The notes beneath the pieces were generated by a model. The model was not told the origin of the DNA. It ran no database searches and saw nothing but the letters and a program-made list of their open reading frames with translations. Below, in pieces: positions 14,707-23,564 of a stretch of 39,164 nt of DNA; the stretch's first letter is position 1; each line of letters opens with the position of its first letter. A program made the translations under genes and the position numbers. Source of the stretch: Pseudobutyrivibrio sp. (GTDB lineage Bacteria > Bacillota > Clostridia > Lachnospirales > Lachnospiraceae); the NCBI RefSeq assembly GCF_017471675.1, contig NZ_JAFUSK010000007.1, forward strand, positions 1 to 39,164. The letters run 5' to 3'.

Positions 14707-16175
14707 TTTGCCTCCACTTCATGGGCTAAGTATTCCTTAGCCTTTTTGTAAGAATGCTCATGCATCTCATCTAAATCATCTTCCATAAAAAGCTTTTTAA
14801 TTGCATCCACTATAAGCTTTTGCCTGCGGGATTTTTCTATTCCAATATTGTATGGAAGCTTATATCCGTTCTTTCCTTCGTCTATAAAATTCTTGTTGCC
14901 ATATCTCACATCAAATCCTATTATTGGAAGCCCTGAACCTATGGCTTCCATAAGGGTCAATCCAAAGCCTTCACTGGTGGAGCCAGATAGATATGCTTCG
15001 TAGTTTACATACACATTCTCCAGGTCATGCTGCCCCATTAACCGTATATACGAATCAGCCTTAAGAGCTTCAATCTGCTGCTTTAGAGTCTTTTCTGCTG
15101 CGCCCTTTCCATAGATATCAAGGGTAATATCCTCCATCTCCTTATGCACTTCTGCCACTGCATCCACCAGCCAATCCACATGCTTTTCTGTGGCAAGCCT
15201 TGATGCTGTTATTAAAGAATGTGCTTTTCTTTCCTTGTCAGGATACTTTAGCTCTGGCAAAGCACCTACTGGTATCGTATATACGTTAGGTGTTACATTC
15301 ATATATTTTTGAAACTGGCTAATCATAAGCTGCCTTTGGTCTTCTGTGGCAGTGATGTAAAAATCAACCCTGCCGTGCATAGCAAAGGAGTACTCATAAT
15401 AATTATTCCAAAGGATGTTATCATCATCAGTAGCCCCCTCACTAAAGTGGTCTGCATGGATAACAATTCCAAGCTTGGCCTCACCTATATTTTCCATTAT
15501 CGCCTGGCCCTGGCCTGTGGTTCTATCAATAATTACAATGTCATCCTTTGTAAGCTGAAGCTTCTTTGTCATATATCCAATTAGCTCCTGCTTAGAGCAT
15601 ATCAACTTGTCAGGAAACTTATACATTACATTGCCATCATCATTTATCTCCTCGTAAGCAAGGCTTCCATCCTGATTAAAGAACCTGCGATGATACATGT
15701 GAGCCTTACCGTCAAGTGGGGCATAATATTCTGAAAACACCCTGCCTGAAATAAAATAATCCTTTCTAACCAGGCAGCCTCTTGATACCATTTCCACTCT
15801 ATGAACGCAGTCTGAATCCGCATTTACGAAGTAGATTCTGTAAAAATTGTTATCTCCTTCAAATACAAATTTTCCTATTTTGCCTTCTCTTTCATAGGTT
15901 AGGCTTACATCCCCAACACTAGCTCTAAGGTCGTCCAATGTGTATGTAACAGGCCCTAAGGTGATATCAGTGAAAAATGTATAAAGCCATATAATCTCAT
16001 CATCCTCAAAGCCGATATTCTCAGTCATGTCAGTTAAATTGTCTCTTGGAAACATATCGGTGAATATGAACTTGGCTGGCTTATTTATATTTCTTAGGAC
16101 TTTGGCTCGGTAGCTTTGGGCGTATTCTACACCAGAGCTGGCCCAGCCTATGCCTAGGTTGAAGTTGTAGATCAT
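14679..16175 (-). CDS. gtfA: Accessory Sec GlcNAc transferase GtfA
   Basis: 498 aa. The start is the ATG at 16175 (GGAGC just upstream), giving MIYNFNLGIGWASSGVEYAQ, the conserved N-terminus of streptococcal GtfA (about 503 aa). A longer frame to 16214 would run into the hairpin repeat. It is a GT-B enzyme of family GT4 that adds GlcNAc to Ser/Thr of the adhesin in the cytosol. The EX7E signature is SEGFGLTLMEAIGSGLP near residue 400, with SRLATEKHVDWLVDAV and DIYGKGAAE before it. It acts as a complex with GtfB, encoded in overlap. It is separated from secA2 by a triple-hairpin repeat that may alter expression of the last two genes. Confidence 0.96.
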   Translation of the reverse strand: MIYNFNLGIGWASSGVEYAQSYRAKVLRNINKPAKFIFTDMFPRDNLTDMTENIGFEDDEIIWLYTFFTDITLGPVTYTLDDLRASVGDVSLTYEREGKIGKFVFEGDNNFYRIYFVNADSDCVHRVEMVSRGCLVRKDYFISGRVFSEYYAPLDGKAHMYHRRFFNQDGSLAYEEINDDGNVMYKFPDKLICSKQELIGYMTKKLQLTKDDIVIIDRTTGQGQAIMENIGEAKLGIVIHADHFSEGATDDDNILWNNYYEYSFAMHGRVDFYITATEDQRQLMISQFQKYMNVTPNVYTIPVGALPELKYPDKERKAHSLITASRLATEKHVDWLVDAVAEVHKEMEDITLDIYGKGAAEKTLKQQIEALKADSYIRLMGQHDLENVYVNYEAYLSGSTSEGFGLTLMEAIGSGLPIIGFDVRYGNKNFIDEGKNGYKLPYNIGIEKSRRQKLIVDAIKKLFMEDDLDEMHEHSYKKAKEYLAHEVEAKWKNLIETI

Positions 16176-16187
16176 AGTTGCTCCTTT

Positions 16188-16253
16188 CGTCAGCTGCGCT
16201 GACGCGACCCTCATCAGTCACCTGCGGTGACAGCTTCTCCCAAAGGGAGAAGC
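16188..16253. repeat. Triple-hairpin intergenic repeat between secA2 and gtfA
   Basis: Three stems in 66 bp: CGTCAGC/GCTGACG (16188-16204), GTCACC/GGTGAC (16217-16231) and GCTTCTCCC/GGGAGAAGC with AAA loop (16233-16253). The segment reads ...CCCTCATCAGTCACCTGCGG.... I recall very similar dispersed repeats in many gut and rumen Clostridia, so this is probably a MITE/REP-like element rather than part of either gene. Confidence 0.7.
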
Positions 16254-16261
16254 CTCATTGT

Positions 16262-18610
16262 TTACGGAAGAATAATGTGTAGTCTATTTTTCTTATCCAT
16301 GCTCACTTCCGATAGAAGGATGTTTCTTATGATATTTTGTTTAATGGTACTTTCCATTTTTCTAAAGGATTCCAAGGCCTCGGCCTGGTATTCATACATA
16401 AGATTTCGCTGTGCGCTGCTTCGTCCAGACACTGCCGCCTGCAGCTGCTGCAAATAATCCACCTGCTCTATCCATGCTTCATCAATAGCAGAAAGTGCCG
16501 CCACCCTTATAAAATCATTCATGCCATTTTCCGATGCAATAGCCTTACTTTTCCCTGCCAGCGATTCCTCCACTCTTTCAAGCACGTATTCCTTAACCTG
16601 CTTTTTATTTTTCAGATTCAAATACATGGTGCCCTTTTCCATTCGATAGGATATATTATCCAAAAGATATCTATTCAAATCACTGGTGGTAAGTCTATTA
16701 TTTTGTTTAAGAAAAGCATCTATATTTTCCTCGGCAATTTCCTTTATTTTCTCCTTTTCAAGGGTTCCTCCATCCAGCAGCATATCTCTGGTTTCGTACA
16801 TCAGCTTTCGCTCCAGCTGCAGCACCAAATCATAGTCCTTGGAAGTCTTTCTATTGGTGCTTCCAATTTCCTCATTGGTGCGCTGGGCATTATTGACTAT
16901 TCGCTTAACTCTCCAGTCACTGATTTTTTTCTTGCCATCTATGTATTTTTTTAGCTTCGCCGGGTCTGTGCCCTTTTCCACAATATCATCCTCCAGGGAT
17001 ACTATAAACCTGCTATAGCCTGGGTCTCCCTGCCTTCCGGCTCTGCCTCTGGCCTGCCTTTCATCACGTGTATTAAGCATTCGCCCAACACCGATAACTG
17101 CAAGTCCTCCCAGCTCCTTAACACCTGGGCCAAGCTTGATATCAGTACCACGACCTGCCATGGATGTGGCCACGGTCATAGCCCCAAGCTGACCTGCCTC
17201 CTTAATAATATCAGCCTCCCAAAAGGCATTGTTGGCATTAAGCACCGAATGAGGAATCCCTTCCTTAACCAGCAGATGCGATATGATTTCCGTATCAGAA
17301 ATCATTGTAGTTACTATCAAAACCGGCTGACCTGTTTCATGCTTTTTCACAGCCAGGCGAATAGCCGCTTCAAATTGCTTTGAAGAATCACTAAAAAACC
17401 AATCAGGACAATCCACCCTCTTTATAGGATTATTGGTAGGAATCACCACAACCCGTTTGCCATATACCTCAAACAGCTCATCCTTGGCATCATAGATTGT
17501 TCCACTCATTCCACTCATCTTAGGAAACATTGAGAAAAAATTCTGGTAGGTAATAGATGCCATGGAACGATTTTCCTGGGTAATCTCTACCTGCTCCTTA
17601 CATTCCAGTGCCTGATGCTGTCCACCTCTAAGCTTAACGCCTTTTAACATTCGCCCTGAGCTGGCATCAATAAGAGCTACCTCCCCTGTTTCAGAAATCA
17701 TGTACTCAGTACCTTTTTCTATTATTTTGTGGGCTCGAAGTGCCAGTACCAAATGACGATAGATTTCAAAATACTTAGGATTGAAAATATTGTCTATTCC
17801 AAAATATTCTTCCGCATAGCTTAATCCCTTATCTGTAAACCATACATTCTTTTCCTCCACCTCATAATCCTGGTCTTCCCTAAGGGTTCTAACAAAGAAA
17901 TCTGCTGATTCGTACAGATTAGATTGAACTCTTGGTGAACCAGAAATAACAAGAGGTGTGCTGGCACTGTCTAAAAGCACCGAATCTGCTTCGTCTATAA
18001 TGATGTAATTAAATGGTCTAAGGAACCTGTCTTCGCTGGATTTAACCAGATTGTTTATCAGGTAATCGAAGCCTAAGGCAGAGTGGGTGGTATATACGAT
18101 ATCTGCTGCGTATATTTCCTTCTTTTCATCATTTTCAAATCTATCATCCTCGTCACGTTTTACGCCTGCTTTTATAGATAAACCCATAAATTCATAGGCA
18201 GGTCCCATCTCTTCGGCATCCCTCAGTGCCAGATATTCGTTGTTTGTAACAAGGATTGCCCCCTTTTTTGTAAGGCCATTAAGATACATTGGCAAAGTGG
18301 CAGTAAGTGTCTTGCCCTCTCCTGTGTTCATCTCTGCAAGATACCCTTGATGAAGAGCTATTCCAGCTAAGATTTGCACATCAAAGGGATACATTCCAAG
18401 CACTCTTTTATCTGCCTCGCACATGGCAGCAAAGGCTTCTGGCAGGATTTTATCCAAGGATTCCCCTGACTCAAACCTTGTGCGAAAATCCTTAGTCAGC
18501 CCCTTAAGCTCATCATCTGAAAGCCCACTCATGCTTTCTTTAAGAGCCTTTACCTTCTTCAATTCCTTAATCAACTTCTTTACAGTCGCCTTGGTCTTTA
18601 CTATTTTCAT
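16262..18610 (-). CDS. secA2: Accessory Sec translocase ATPase SecA2
   Basis: 782 aa; the C-terminal zinc-binding tail of housekeeping SecA is missing, as expected for SecA2. Walker A is MNTGEGKTLTATL (GEGKT at 97-101), Walker B IIIDEADSVLLDS (DEAD at 206-209). Helicase motifs AGRGTDIKLG and QARGRAGRQGDPGYSRF are intact, and the protein ends in a helical scaffold. The protein drives export of the glycosylated serine-rich repeat adhesin through SecY2. Its ATG overlaps the asp3 stop by ATGA, and GAGGAAG provides the ribosome site. Confidence 0.97.
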   Translation of the reverse strand: MKIVKTKATVKKLIKELKKVKALKESMSGLSDDELKGLTKDFRTRFESGESLDKILPEAFAAMCEADKRVLGMYPFDVQILAGIALHQGYLAEMNTGEGKTLTATLPMYLNGLTKKGAILVTNNEYLALRDAEEMGPAYEFMGLSIKAGVKRDEDDRFENDEKKEIYAADIVYTTHSALGFDYLINNLVKSSEDRFLRPFNYIIIDEADSVLLDSASTPLVISGSPRVQSNLYESADFFVRTLREDQDYEVEEKNVWFTDKGLSYAEEYFGIDNIFNPKYFEIYRHLVLALRAHKIIEKGTEYMISETGEVALIDASSGRMLKGVKLRGGQHQALECKEQVEITQENRSMASITYQNFFSMFPKMSGMSGTIYDAKDELFEVYGKRVVVIPTNNPIKRVDCPDWFFSDSSKQFEAAIRLAVKKHETGQPVLIVTTMISDTEIISHLLVKEGIPHSVLNANNAFWEADIIKEAGQLGAMTVATSMAGRGTDIKLGPGVKELGGLAVIGVGRMLNTRDERQARGRAGRQGDPGYSRFIVSLEDDIVEKGTDPAKLKKYIDGKKKISDWRVKRIVNNAQRTNEEIGSTNRKTSKDYDLVLQLERKLMYETRDMLLDGGTLEKEKIKEIAEENIDAFLKQNNRLTTSDLNRYLLDNISYRMEKGTMYLNLKNKKQVKEYVLERVEESLAGKSKAIASENGMNDFIRVAALSAIDEAWIEQVDYLQQLQAAVSGRSSAQRNLMYEYQAEALESFRKMESTIKQNIIRNILLSEVSMDKKNRLHIILP

Positions 18611-19041
18611 TCTACTTCCTCAATAGTAATGGAATGATATGTAAACTCTGTCATACCTGCGTTAATAAGCTGCATTTTGTAGCTGTAGGTTTTTAGAGGG
18701 CAGCTAAAATCGGCCTCCGTTCCTCTTATGGTAAAATCCCCTGCTTCTCTTTCATATCTATCTAAGAATACAAGCCTTACCAAGCATCCCTTACCATCTG
18801 GGGTTTTAACATTTATCTTGATGTGATAATGGCTTTCCCCATCTATAATCGGCAGTGCAGGCTCTATCCTTTGTGCCTGATAATTAGTCATGGAATACCA
18901 TTCCTTAATCACAGTGCCTGGTGGCATCAGCTGGTTTTTAAAATGCACATTATTCCTGGCAAAATACTGAATATCCGAACCATACAGATATGTATCAGAG
19001 CTATATTCATTCCAATAAATTGTCCAGCTTGCTTTCTCCAT
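18607..19041 (-). CDS. asp3: Accessory Sec protein Asp3
   Basis: 144 aa, close to the about 150-aa family. N-terminal WTIYWNEYSSDTYLYGSDIQ and central FKNQLMPPGTVIKEWYSM and ALPIIDGESHYHIKI are the characteristic Asp3 beta-sandwich strands. Asp3 resembles a carbohydrate-binding module and forms the Asp1-Asp2-Asp3 complex that binds the adhesin and SecA2. GAGG lies 5 nt upstream of the ATG. It lies between asp1 (7 bp upstream) and secA2 (4-bp overlap), the order also seen in streptococci. Confidence 0.92.
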   Translation of the reverse strand: MEKASWTIYWNEYSSDTYLYGSDIQYFARNNVHFKNQLMPPGTVIKEWYSMTNYQAQRIEPALPIIDGESHYHIKINVKTPDGKGCLVRLVFLDRYEREAGDFTIRGTEADFSCPLKTYSYKMQLINAGMTEFTYHSITIEEVE

Positions 19042-19048
19042 ACCTACC

Positions 19049-20668
19049 TCAATCTTTTTCCTCTATTGTATTTCTTACCATTTTCCATTTTTCAAGCAGA
19101 TGCTTAGTGGTAAATTTCTGACTGATTTCGTAAGAATAAACCTTTGCCTGATTCCAGTTAGCCAGACTTCCCAAAAAGTAATCCAAAGCCACAGGAATAC
19201 GGTCAAAATCCTTAACAACAAACCCATTGTAGCCATTTTGCATGTACTGGGTTTCCCTGCGGACTATCTGAGGAATTGCAGAGCTTATGCAGTTTATCTG
19301 CAAATACAAATCAGGATTATGGCGCATGTCTATCATTATTCTCTGCTCTCTGATACATTTACTTACAGATAGTTCATCCACACACTGCTCCACAAAAAAT
19401 CTTATTGGGATTTCTTCCTCATCCTCATCTGCATCCACTTCATCATTTTCTGCGGTATCATCAACATCCTTATCACTTATTACCATTCGTCTATCGTATC
19501 CTGCTTCCTCAATAATATCTGCAATATTGTTAATCAGAATATCAGGCAAATCGTACTTGGCATTTCTGGTAAAAATATGAATCATGGCGTTTTCATTGGT
19601 CTGAAGATATGCCGCCAGATTTATCATAAGCAGCTTAAACCTTTCTTTTGGAAGGTTATCCACTGGTACTAAAATCTTTTGTACAGTAAGCTGCTCGCTG
19701 ATACCAAAATCCATTCTGGAATCGTAAGGCGAGATATCTACTATGTTAGATAAATCAGTCTTCATTTCACGCTTTAAATAGCGGGTAGTTGCCTCGGAAT
19801 CAGTGATAATGTAGTCAGCTTTTTTTACCAAATCTATATTTTCTTCGTGATCCTTTATCCTATATCTATCCCCGTAAAAGGACAGAATAGATTTGCCATT
19901 TTCAATCAAATCCCTGGTGATTAATACATTTAATTCGTGCATTGCAATACAGAAAATATCACTTTTGTTATCTGTATCAAGATTGGCATTTAATACCTCT
20001 AAAATAACTTCTGCCAGGCTATCATACTTACCCTTGGCAAAGGTTTTGGTGGTGATTTTATCATCCTTAAATACAAGAAAGGTATTGGATTTTTCATTGA
20101 TTTCTACAGAGCCATCTTTAGCAATCACCCTCATCTTTGTGACGCCCTTATCAGTGAGGTAATCCGTATATACGATATTTCCCTTTTCGTATACCTCCGT
20201 GGCAGACACAAAGCCTCTGTCGTCATATATGTTTCGCCTGCTGATTACATCCTCTTCATACATGCTTACTTCGATAGGATTACCAGCTTCCCCAAAATTA
20301 ATCTGGGCATATTTTTTTCCTTCTAAATAAGCGATTACTACAAAAGGTGTATAAACAAATTCTATCTTTTCAGGCCAGGCCAGATTATGAAAGGAGAACA
20401 CCGCTGCCTTCTTTTTTTGCACCTCTTGAATGGAATCAAAAACAGACAAATATGGAGCATGAAATACTCCCTGCCTGTGCAAAAAATGCCTGAAATTTGG
20501 AGTATGGCTCAACAGCAAAATCTTAAAATCCTTAATGCCATTTCTGTAGAACATCTGCACATACTTTACCATGTCGTCAAACTCCGTGTGCATTCTACGG
20601 GTATGCCAGTTTTGCTCCAATTCCTTAAAGCTATTTAATTGATACCATGCCGGGATAAAATATAGCAT
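19049..20668 (-). CDS. asp1: Accessory Sec protein Asp1
   Basis: 539 aa, the usual length. It starts MLYFIPAWYQLNSFKELEQN, the typical Asp1 opening, followed by FDDMVKYVQMFYRNG. Asp1 has an inactive GT-B-like fold with a linker domain and joins Asp2/Asp3 in preparing the adhesin for export. The middle and C-terminus contain ITDSEATTRYLKREM and ISSAIPQIVRRETQYMQNGY, matching the GT-B-like half. An acidic insert DDTAENDEVDADEDEEE (about 400-416) is probably species-specific. The ribosome site is weak (GGAGGA 13 nt upstream); the gene is 26 bp after secY2. Confidence 0.93.
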   Translation of the reverse strand: MLYFIPAWYQLNSFKELEQNWHTRRMHTEFDDMVKYVQMFYRNGIKDFKILLLSHTPNFRHFLHRQGVFHAPYLSVFDSIQEVQKKKAAVFSFHNLAWPEKIEFVYTPFVVIAYLEGKKYAQINFGEAGNPIEVSMYEEDVISRRNIYDDRGFVSATEVYEKGNIVYTDYLTDKGVTKMRVIAKDGSVEINEKSNTFLVFKDDKITTKTFAKGKYDSLAEVILEVLNANLDTDNKSDIFCIAMHELNVLITRDLIENGKSILSFYGDRYRIKDHEENIDLVKKADYIITDSEATTRYLKREMKTDLSNIVDISPYDSRMDFGISEQLTVQKILVPVDNLPKERFKLLMINLAAYLQTNENAMIHIFTRNAKYDLPDILINNIADIIEEAGYDRRMVISDKDVDDTAENDEVDADEDEEEIPIRFFVEQCVDELSVSKCIREQRIMIDMRHNPDLYLQINCISSAIPQIVRRETQYMQNGYNGFVVKDFDRIPVALDYFLGSLANWNQAKVYSYEISQKFTTKHLLEKWKMVRNTIEEKD

Positions 20669-20694
20669 CTCTTATCTTAAGTCCTCCACTCGTC

Positions 20695-21900
20695 CTAAAT
20701 AAACTGGACATAACCATCAAAATCCTTAACCGCTCTTAATTCTCTATACAGATTGCAATTGATGCTTGCCATGGCAATCATAATAGATGGCAGGCTCATT
20801 ACATCCTGTGGCACCAGGCCTTTTAACTGAAGTACCAAAGGCATTCCTATAAAAAGGCTCATAAAAGTGGCAGAAAAAATAGATATTATAAATACTCTAA
20901 TGCCTATATATCTTCTTGTTTTTTTGCCTGCCCTTAATCCTGTGATGCTATCTCCTGATTTTTGCAATGATTCTGCCAGGTTCTTTGGGCTAATAAAAAC
21001 AAAGGAAAAAACTATCGTAATTACGTATAAAACAACAATGTACACTCCTATTCCAAGGGTACAGCTGGTGTTCATATTATCATGTAGATAGCTTATAGTT
21101 TCATTCTCTGGAAGCAATGAGTTCAGTGCCGATAACACATACACAGGCAGGGCAAAAAATGCCGATGAAAACATTACAGGCATCATTCCTATAGGATTAA
21201 GCTTTATGGGAATATAGTTTTTATCAGAATAAATGTTATGAATAGAAATACGCTGCATAGGTATTCTATATTCAGTATTTTCAAAAATAATTGTAAACAG
21301 CAATGCCACCACAGAGATGGTTCCAATCAGCTTTAAATCCGCAAGCTTTGTGTATCTTACAGTATTTACAACGCTATCTAGGATGTTTACATAAATAAGA
21401 ATTGTCTGGCCGCCTATTCCGTATTTACCATTACGTGTAGCAAGCCACAGAATCACAAAGGCACCTGTAACCAGCTGGGCTGCCGATATAAGCTTGGCAA
21501 TAGTCAGCTCAACACCGCCTTCGTATATATAGAAAGTTGAATTAGATGTGAAATAAGCTTGAATACAAGCCCATACCAGCATCAAATTAAGAGTCGCCCT
21601 CGTTACCTTTTTAGGCGACGTATGAGATTTGCTATCTGCATTTTTAAATGCAACAGCCATCTGAACAAACAAAGTAGAAAACATAAAGGGAGAAATACCA
21701 AGGGCTAAGATAGATGTTTTGTATCTATCTCCACCGATTGTCTGCATAATCAAATCCTCGGTATTACCCCTAAGTGCTTCGTAAGCATCAAGATTAACCC
21801 CATATAATGGCAGCTCTCTACCGATTAGATAAATTGCCATAATTATTAGGGTAAAAAACATTTTTTGAATTAGTGTTTTAGGAAAGAAACGTCTTTTCAT
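20695..21900 (-). CDS. secY2: Accessory Sec channel SecY2
   Basis: 401 aa, shorter than housekeeping SecY (about 430) and typical of SecY2. About ten transmembrane helices can be traced, beginning LIQKMFFTLIIMAIYLIGRE and followed by the plug-region loop ALGISPFMFSTLFVQMAV. Cytosolic loop C5 carries FVFISPKNLAESLQKSGDSI and LRAGKKTRRYIGI, as in SecY. It forms the membrane channel for the serine-rich repeat adhesin. The ATG overlaps the stop codon of the GGDEF response regulator (ATGA), so the two are made from one message and are probably translationally coupled. Confidence 0.95.
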   Translation of the reverse strand: MKRRFFPKTLIQKMFFTLIIMAIYLIGRELPLYGVNLDAYEALRGNTEDLIMQTIGGDRYKTSILALGISPFMFSTLFVQMAVAFKNADSKSHTSPKKVTRATLNLMLVWACIQAYFTSNSTFYIYEGGVELTIAKLISAAQLVTGAFVILWLATRNGKYGIGGQTILIYVNILDSVVNTVRYTKLADLKLIGTISVVALLFTIIFENTEYRIPMQRISIHNIYSDKNYIPIKLNPIGMMPVMFSSAFFALPVYVLSALNSLLPENETISYLHDNMNTSCTLGIGVYIVVLYVITIVFSFVFISPKNLAESLQKSGDSITGLRAGKKTRRYIGIRVFIISIFSATFMSLFIGMPLVLQLKGLVPQDVMSLPSIMIAMASINCNLYRELRAVKDFDGYVQFI

Positions 21901-23198
21901 CCAATCTGCTCGACCTCATAAGAAATACTCAATCCAGTATTCATTTCATTCCATTTTCCAAGCAATCGTTCTATTACAACACCTGTGTCCACAGGACTTG
22001 CCTCTAACAATATAACAGCCACTGTATTGCTGCTTCGTTTGGTAACAACATCACTGCTTCTTAGTGAATGTGACATTACATCCACTAGCAACTGGGCAGG
22101 CTCCTTTTTTGCAGCTGCCCCCTCATTTTCTGTAACAGTAAATAATGCCAGCTTGTTTTCCCTGTGATAATTAAGCTCTGCCCTGGCTAGGAATCTATAG
22201 ATTAGCCTAAACTGCTCGCTAGATAACACCATAGCCCCTTTTTCTTTATTTCTCTCACTAAGGATAGCGATTTCTCGCATGATTCCATTATCGGCACAGT
22301 CATTTGAAAGCTCTTCATGCTGATGCTCCCTGTAAATAGCATAGCCGTGCTTGCCATTTTGCTTAACATCGTAAAGAGCCTTGTCAGCCTTCTGATATAA
22401 GGTAAGAAAATCGGTGCCCTCATCAGGAACAGCCACTGCCCCAATTGATGCACCTAGGGGTATTGTCATATCCTCCCCCATGTATTCCCTGGCAGATTTA
22501 AGAAGCTCCTGATTTATATATCTTGCCTTTTCAGCCACTACTTCCTCTTCTGATATATACTGGCAAAAAGCTATGAATTCATCACCACCCATGCGACCTA
22601 CAATATCTGTCGTTCGCACTGCAGATTTGATAATCTCTGCAAATCTAATCAGCACCTTATCTCCCATGGAATGCCCGTACAAATCGTTCACCAGCTTAAA
22701 GCTATCCAGGTCTATCATCATAAGCATTCCTTCAGTATTGCCAGCTGCCTCACCTATTTCAAACTGAGATGAAGCCTTATTAAGCAAGCCTGTCATAGGG
22801 TCTGTATCGGCTGCTTTCTTTAGGCCATTAATCTTCTCCACATTCTTTAGAATATTGGCAACTCTTCTAAGAAGCACATCTGCCCTAAAGGGCTTTTTGA
22901 TATAATCCACTGCACCATTTTCAAAGCCCATGATTTCTGTTTCATCACTGCTATCAGCAGTCATAAACATCACCGGGATATGCTCCTGATACATGTCCTG
23001 CAATGTGTTTTGAAGCTCAAATCCTGACATTCCAGGCATGTTCAAATCAGACAGGATCATGTTAGGACGTTCCCTTTTATAAATCCCAATTGCCTCCTCA
23101 CCAGATGTAGCGCATATAGTCTCATAGCTGGTAGAAAGAATGTGAGCTGTCATTTTTAAGGTGATGATTTGATCATCTACAATAAGTATCTTTTCCAT
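21897..23198 (-). CDS. REC-GGDEF response regulator (diguanylate cyclase) inside the accessory Sec operon
   Basis: 433 aa. The receiver domain (1-120) has acidic pocket D8/D9, phospho-acceptor D51 in LSDLNMPG, T80 and K101. The GGDEF domain (about 130-290) has DPMTGLLNK, MIDLDSFKLVNDLYGHSMGD and an intact GRMGGDEFIAF (204-208), with an RxxD product-inhibition site RTTD at 195-198, so it should make c-di-GMP. Residues about 310-433 look like a second, degenerate GGDEF fold (SLRSSDVVTKRSSNTVAVIL, with SSNT in place of GGDE). It lies 5 bp after the HPt gene and overlaps secY2. It presumably accepts phosphate via the HPt; no histidine kinase lies in the window. Confidence 0.95.
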   Translation of the reverse strand: MEKILIVDDQIITLKMTAHILSTSYETICATSGEEAIGIYKRERPNMILSDLNMPGMSGFELQNTLQDMYQEHIPVMFMTADSSDETEIMGFENGAVDYIKKPFRADVLLRRVANILKNVEKINGLKKAADTDPMTGLLNKASSQFEIGEAAGNTEGMLMMIDLDSFKLVNDLYGHSMGDKVLIRFAEIIKSAVRTTDIVGRMGGDEFIAFCQYISEEEVVAEKARYINQELLKSAREYMGEDMTIPLGASIGAVAVPDEGTDFLTLYQKADKALYDVKQNGKHGYAIYREHQHEELSNDCADNGIMREIAILSERNKEKGAMVLSSEQFRLIYRFLARAELNYHRENKLALFTVTENEGAAAKKEPAQLLVDVMSHSLRSSDVVTKRSSNTVAVILLEASPVDTGVVIERLLGKWNEMNTGLSISYEVEQIG

Positions 23199-23202
23199 TT
23201 TC

Positions 23203-23544
23203 CTATCCTATCAGTGTAAGTAACTTGTTACGTTCTTCCCACATTTTGGCAATAAGCACAGAATAATCCATATCCTTGTTAACTCTTAGCCCTTCTGTTA
23301 TCTCGCTAACAGGATTAAGAATAGGGGTCAATGCAAGATTTGCCAGTATCCCCTTAAGGGAATGAGCCACCTCAAAGGCTTGCCTGAAATCCCCCGCCTT
23401 TACCAAATCCTCTATAGATTTGTAGTAGGATTCCTCAAGGGCTCCCGGTATTAATCCAAGATAGAATTCTTCATCATCTAAGCAGCGTTCTAAGCCTTCA
23501 TCTACCGCTGCTCCAAAGCTTCTTAGTAAATCTATAGAAAGCAT
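23203..23544 (-). CDS. HPt (histidine phosphotransfer) domain protein
   Basis: 113 aa, a stand-alone HPt four-helix bundle. The phospho-accepting motif is FEVAHSLKGILANLAL with His61; flanking helices match the family (LIPGALEESYYKSIEDLVKA before it, ILNPVSEITEGLRV after it). HPt proteins shuttle phosphate between hybrid kinases and receivers. The immediate downstream partner is the REC-GGDEF protein. GGAGGAGAGG precedes the ATG, 20 bp after asp2. Its presence inside an accessory Sec operon is unusual. Confidence 0.9.
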   Translation of the reverse strand: MLSIDLLRSFGAAVDEGLERCLDDEEFYLGLIPGALEESYYKSIEDLVKAGDFRQAFEVAHSLKGILANLALTPILNPVSEITEGLRVNKDMDYSVLIAKMWEERNKLLTLIG

Positions 23545-23564
23545 ACCTCTCCTCCGTTATTTTA

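Noticed and set aside
18423-20638. Plus-strand frames of 60-97 codons opposite asp1, asp3 and secA2
   Set aside because: Cys/Ser/Leu-rich shadows without ribosome sites.
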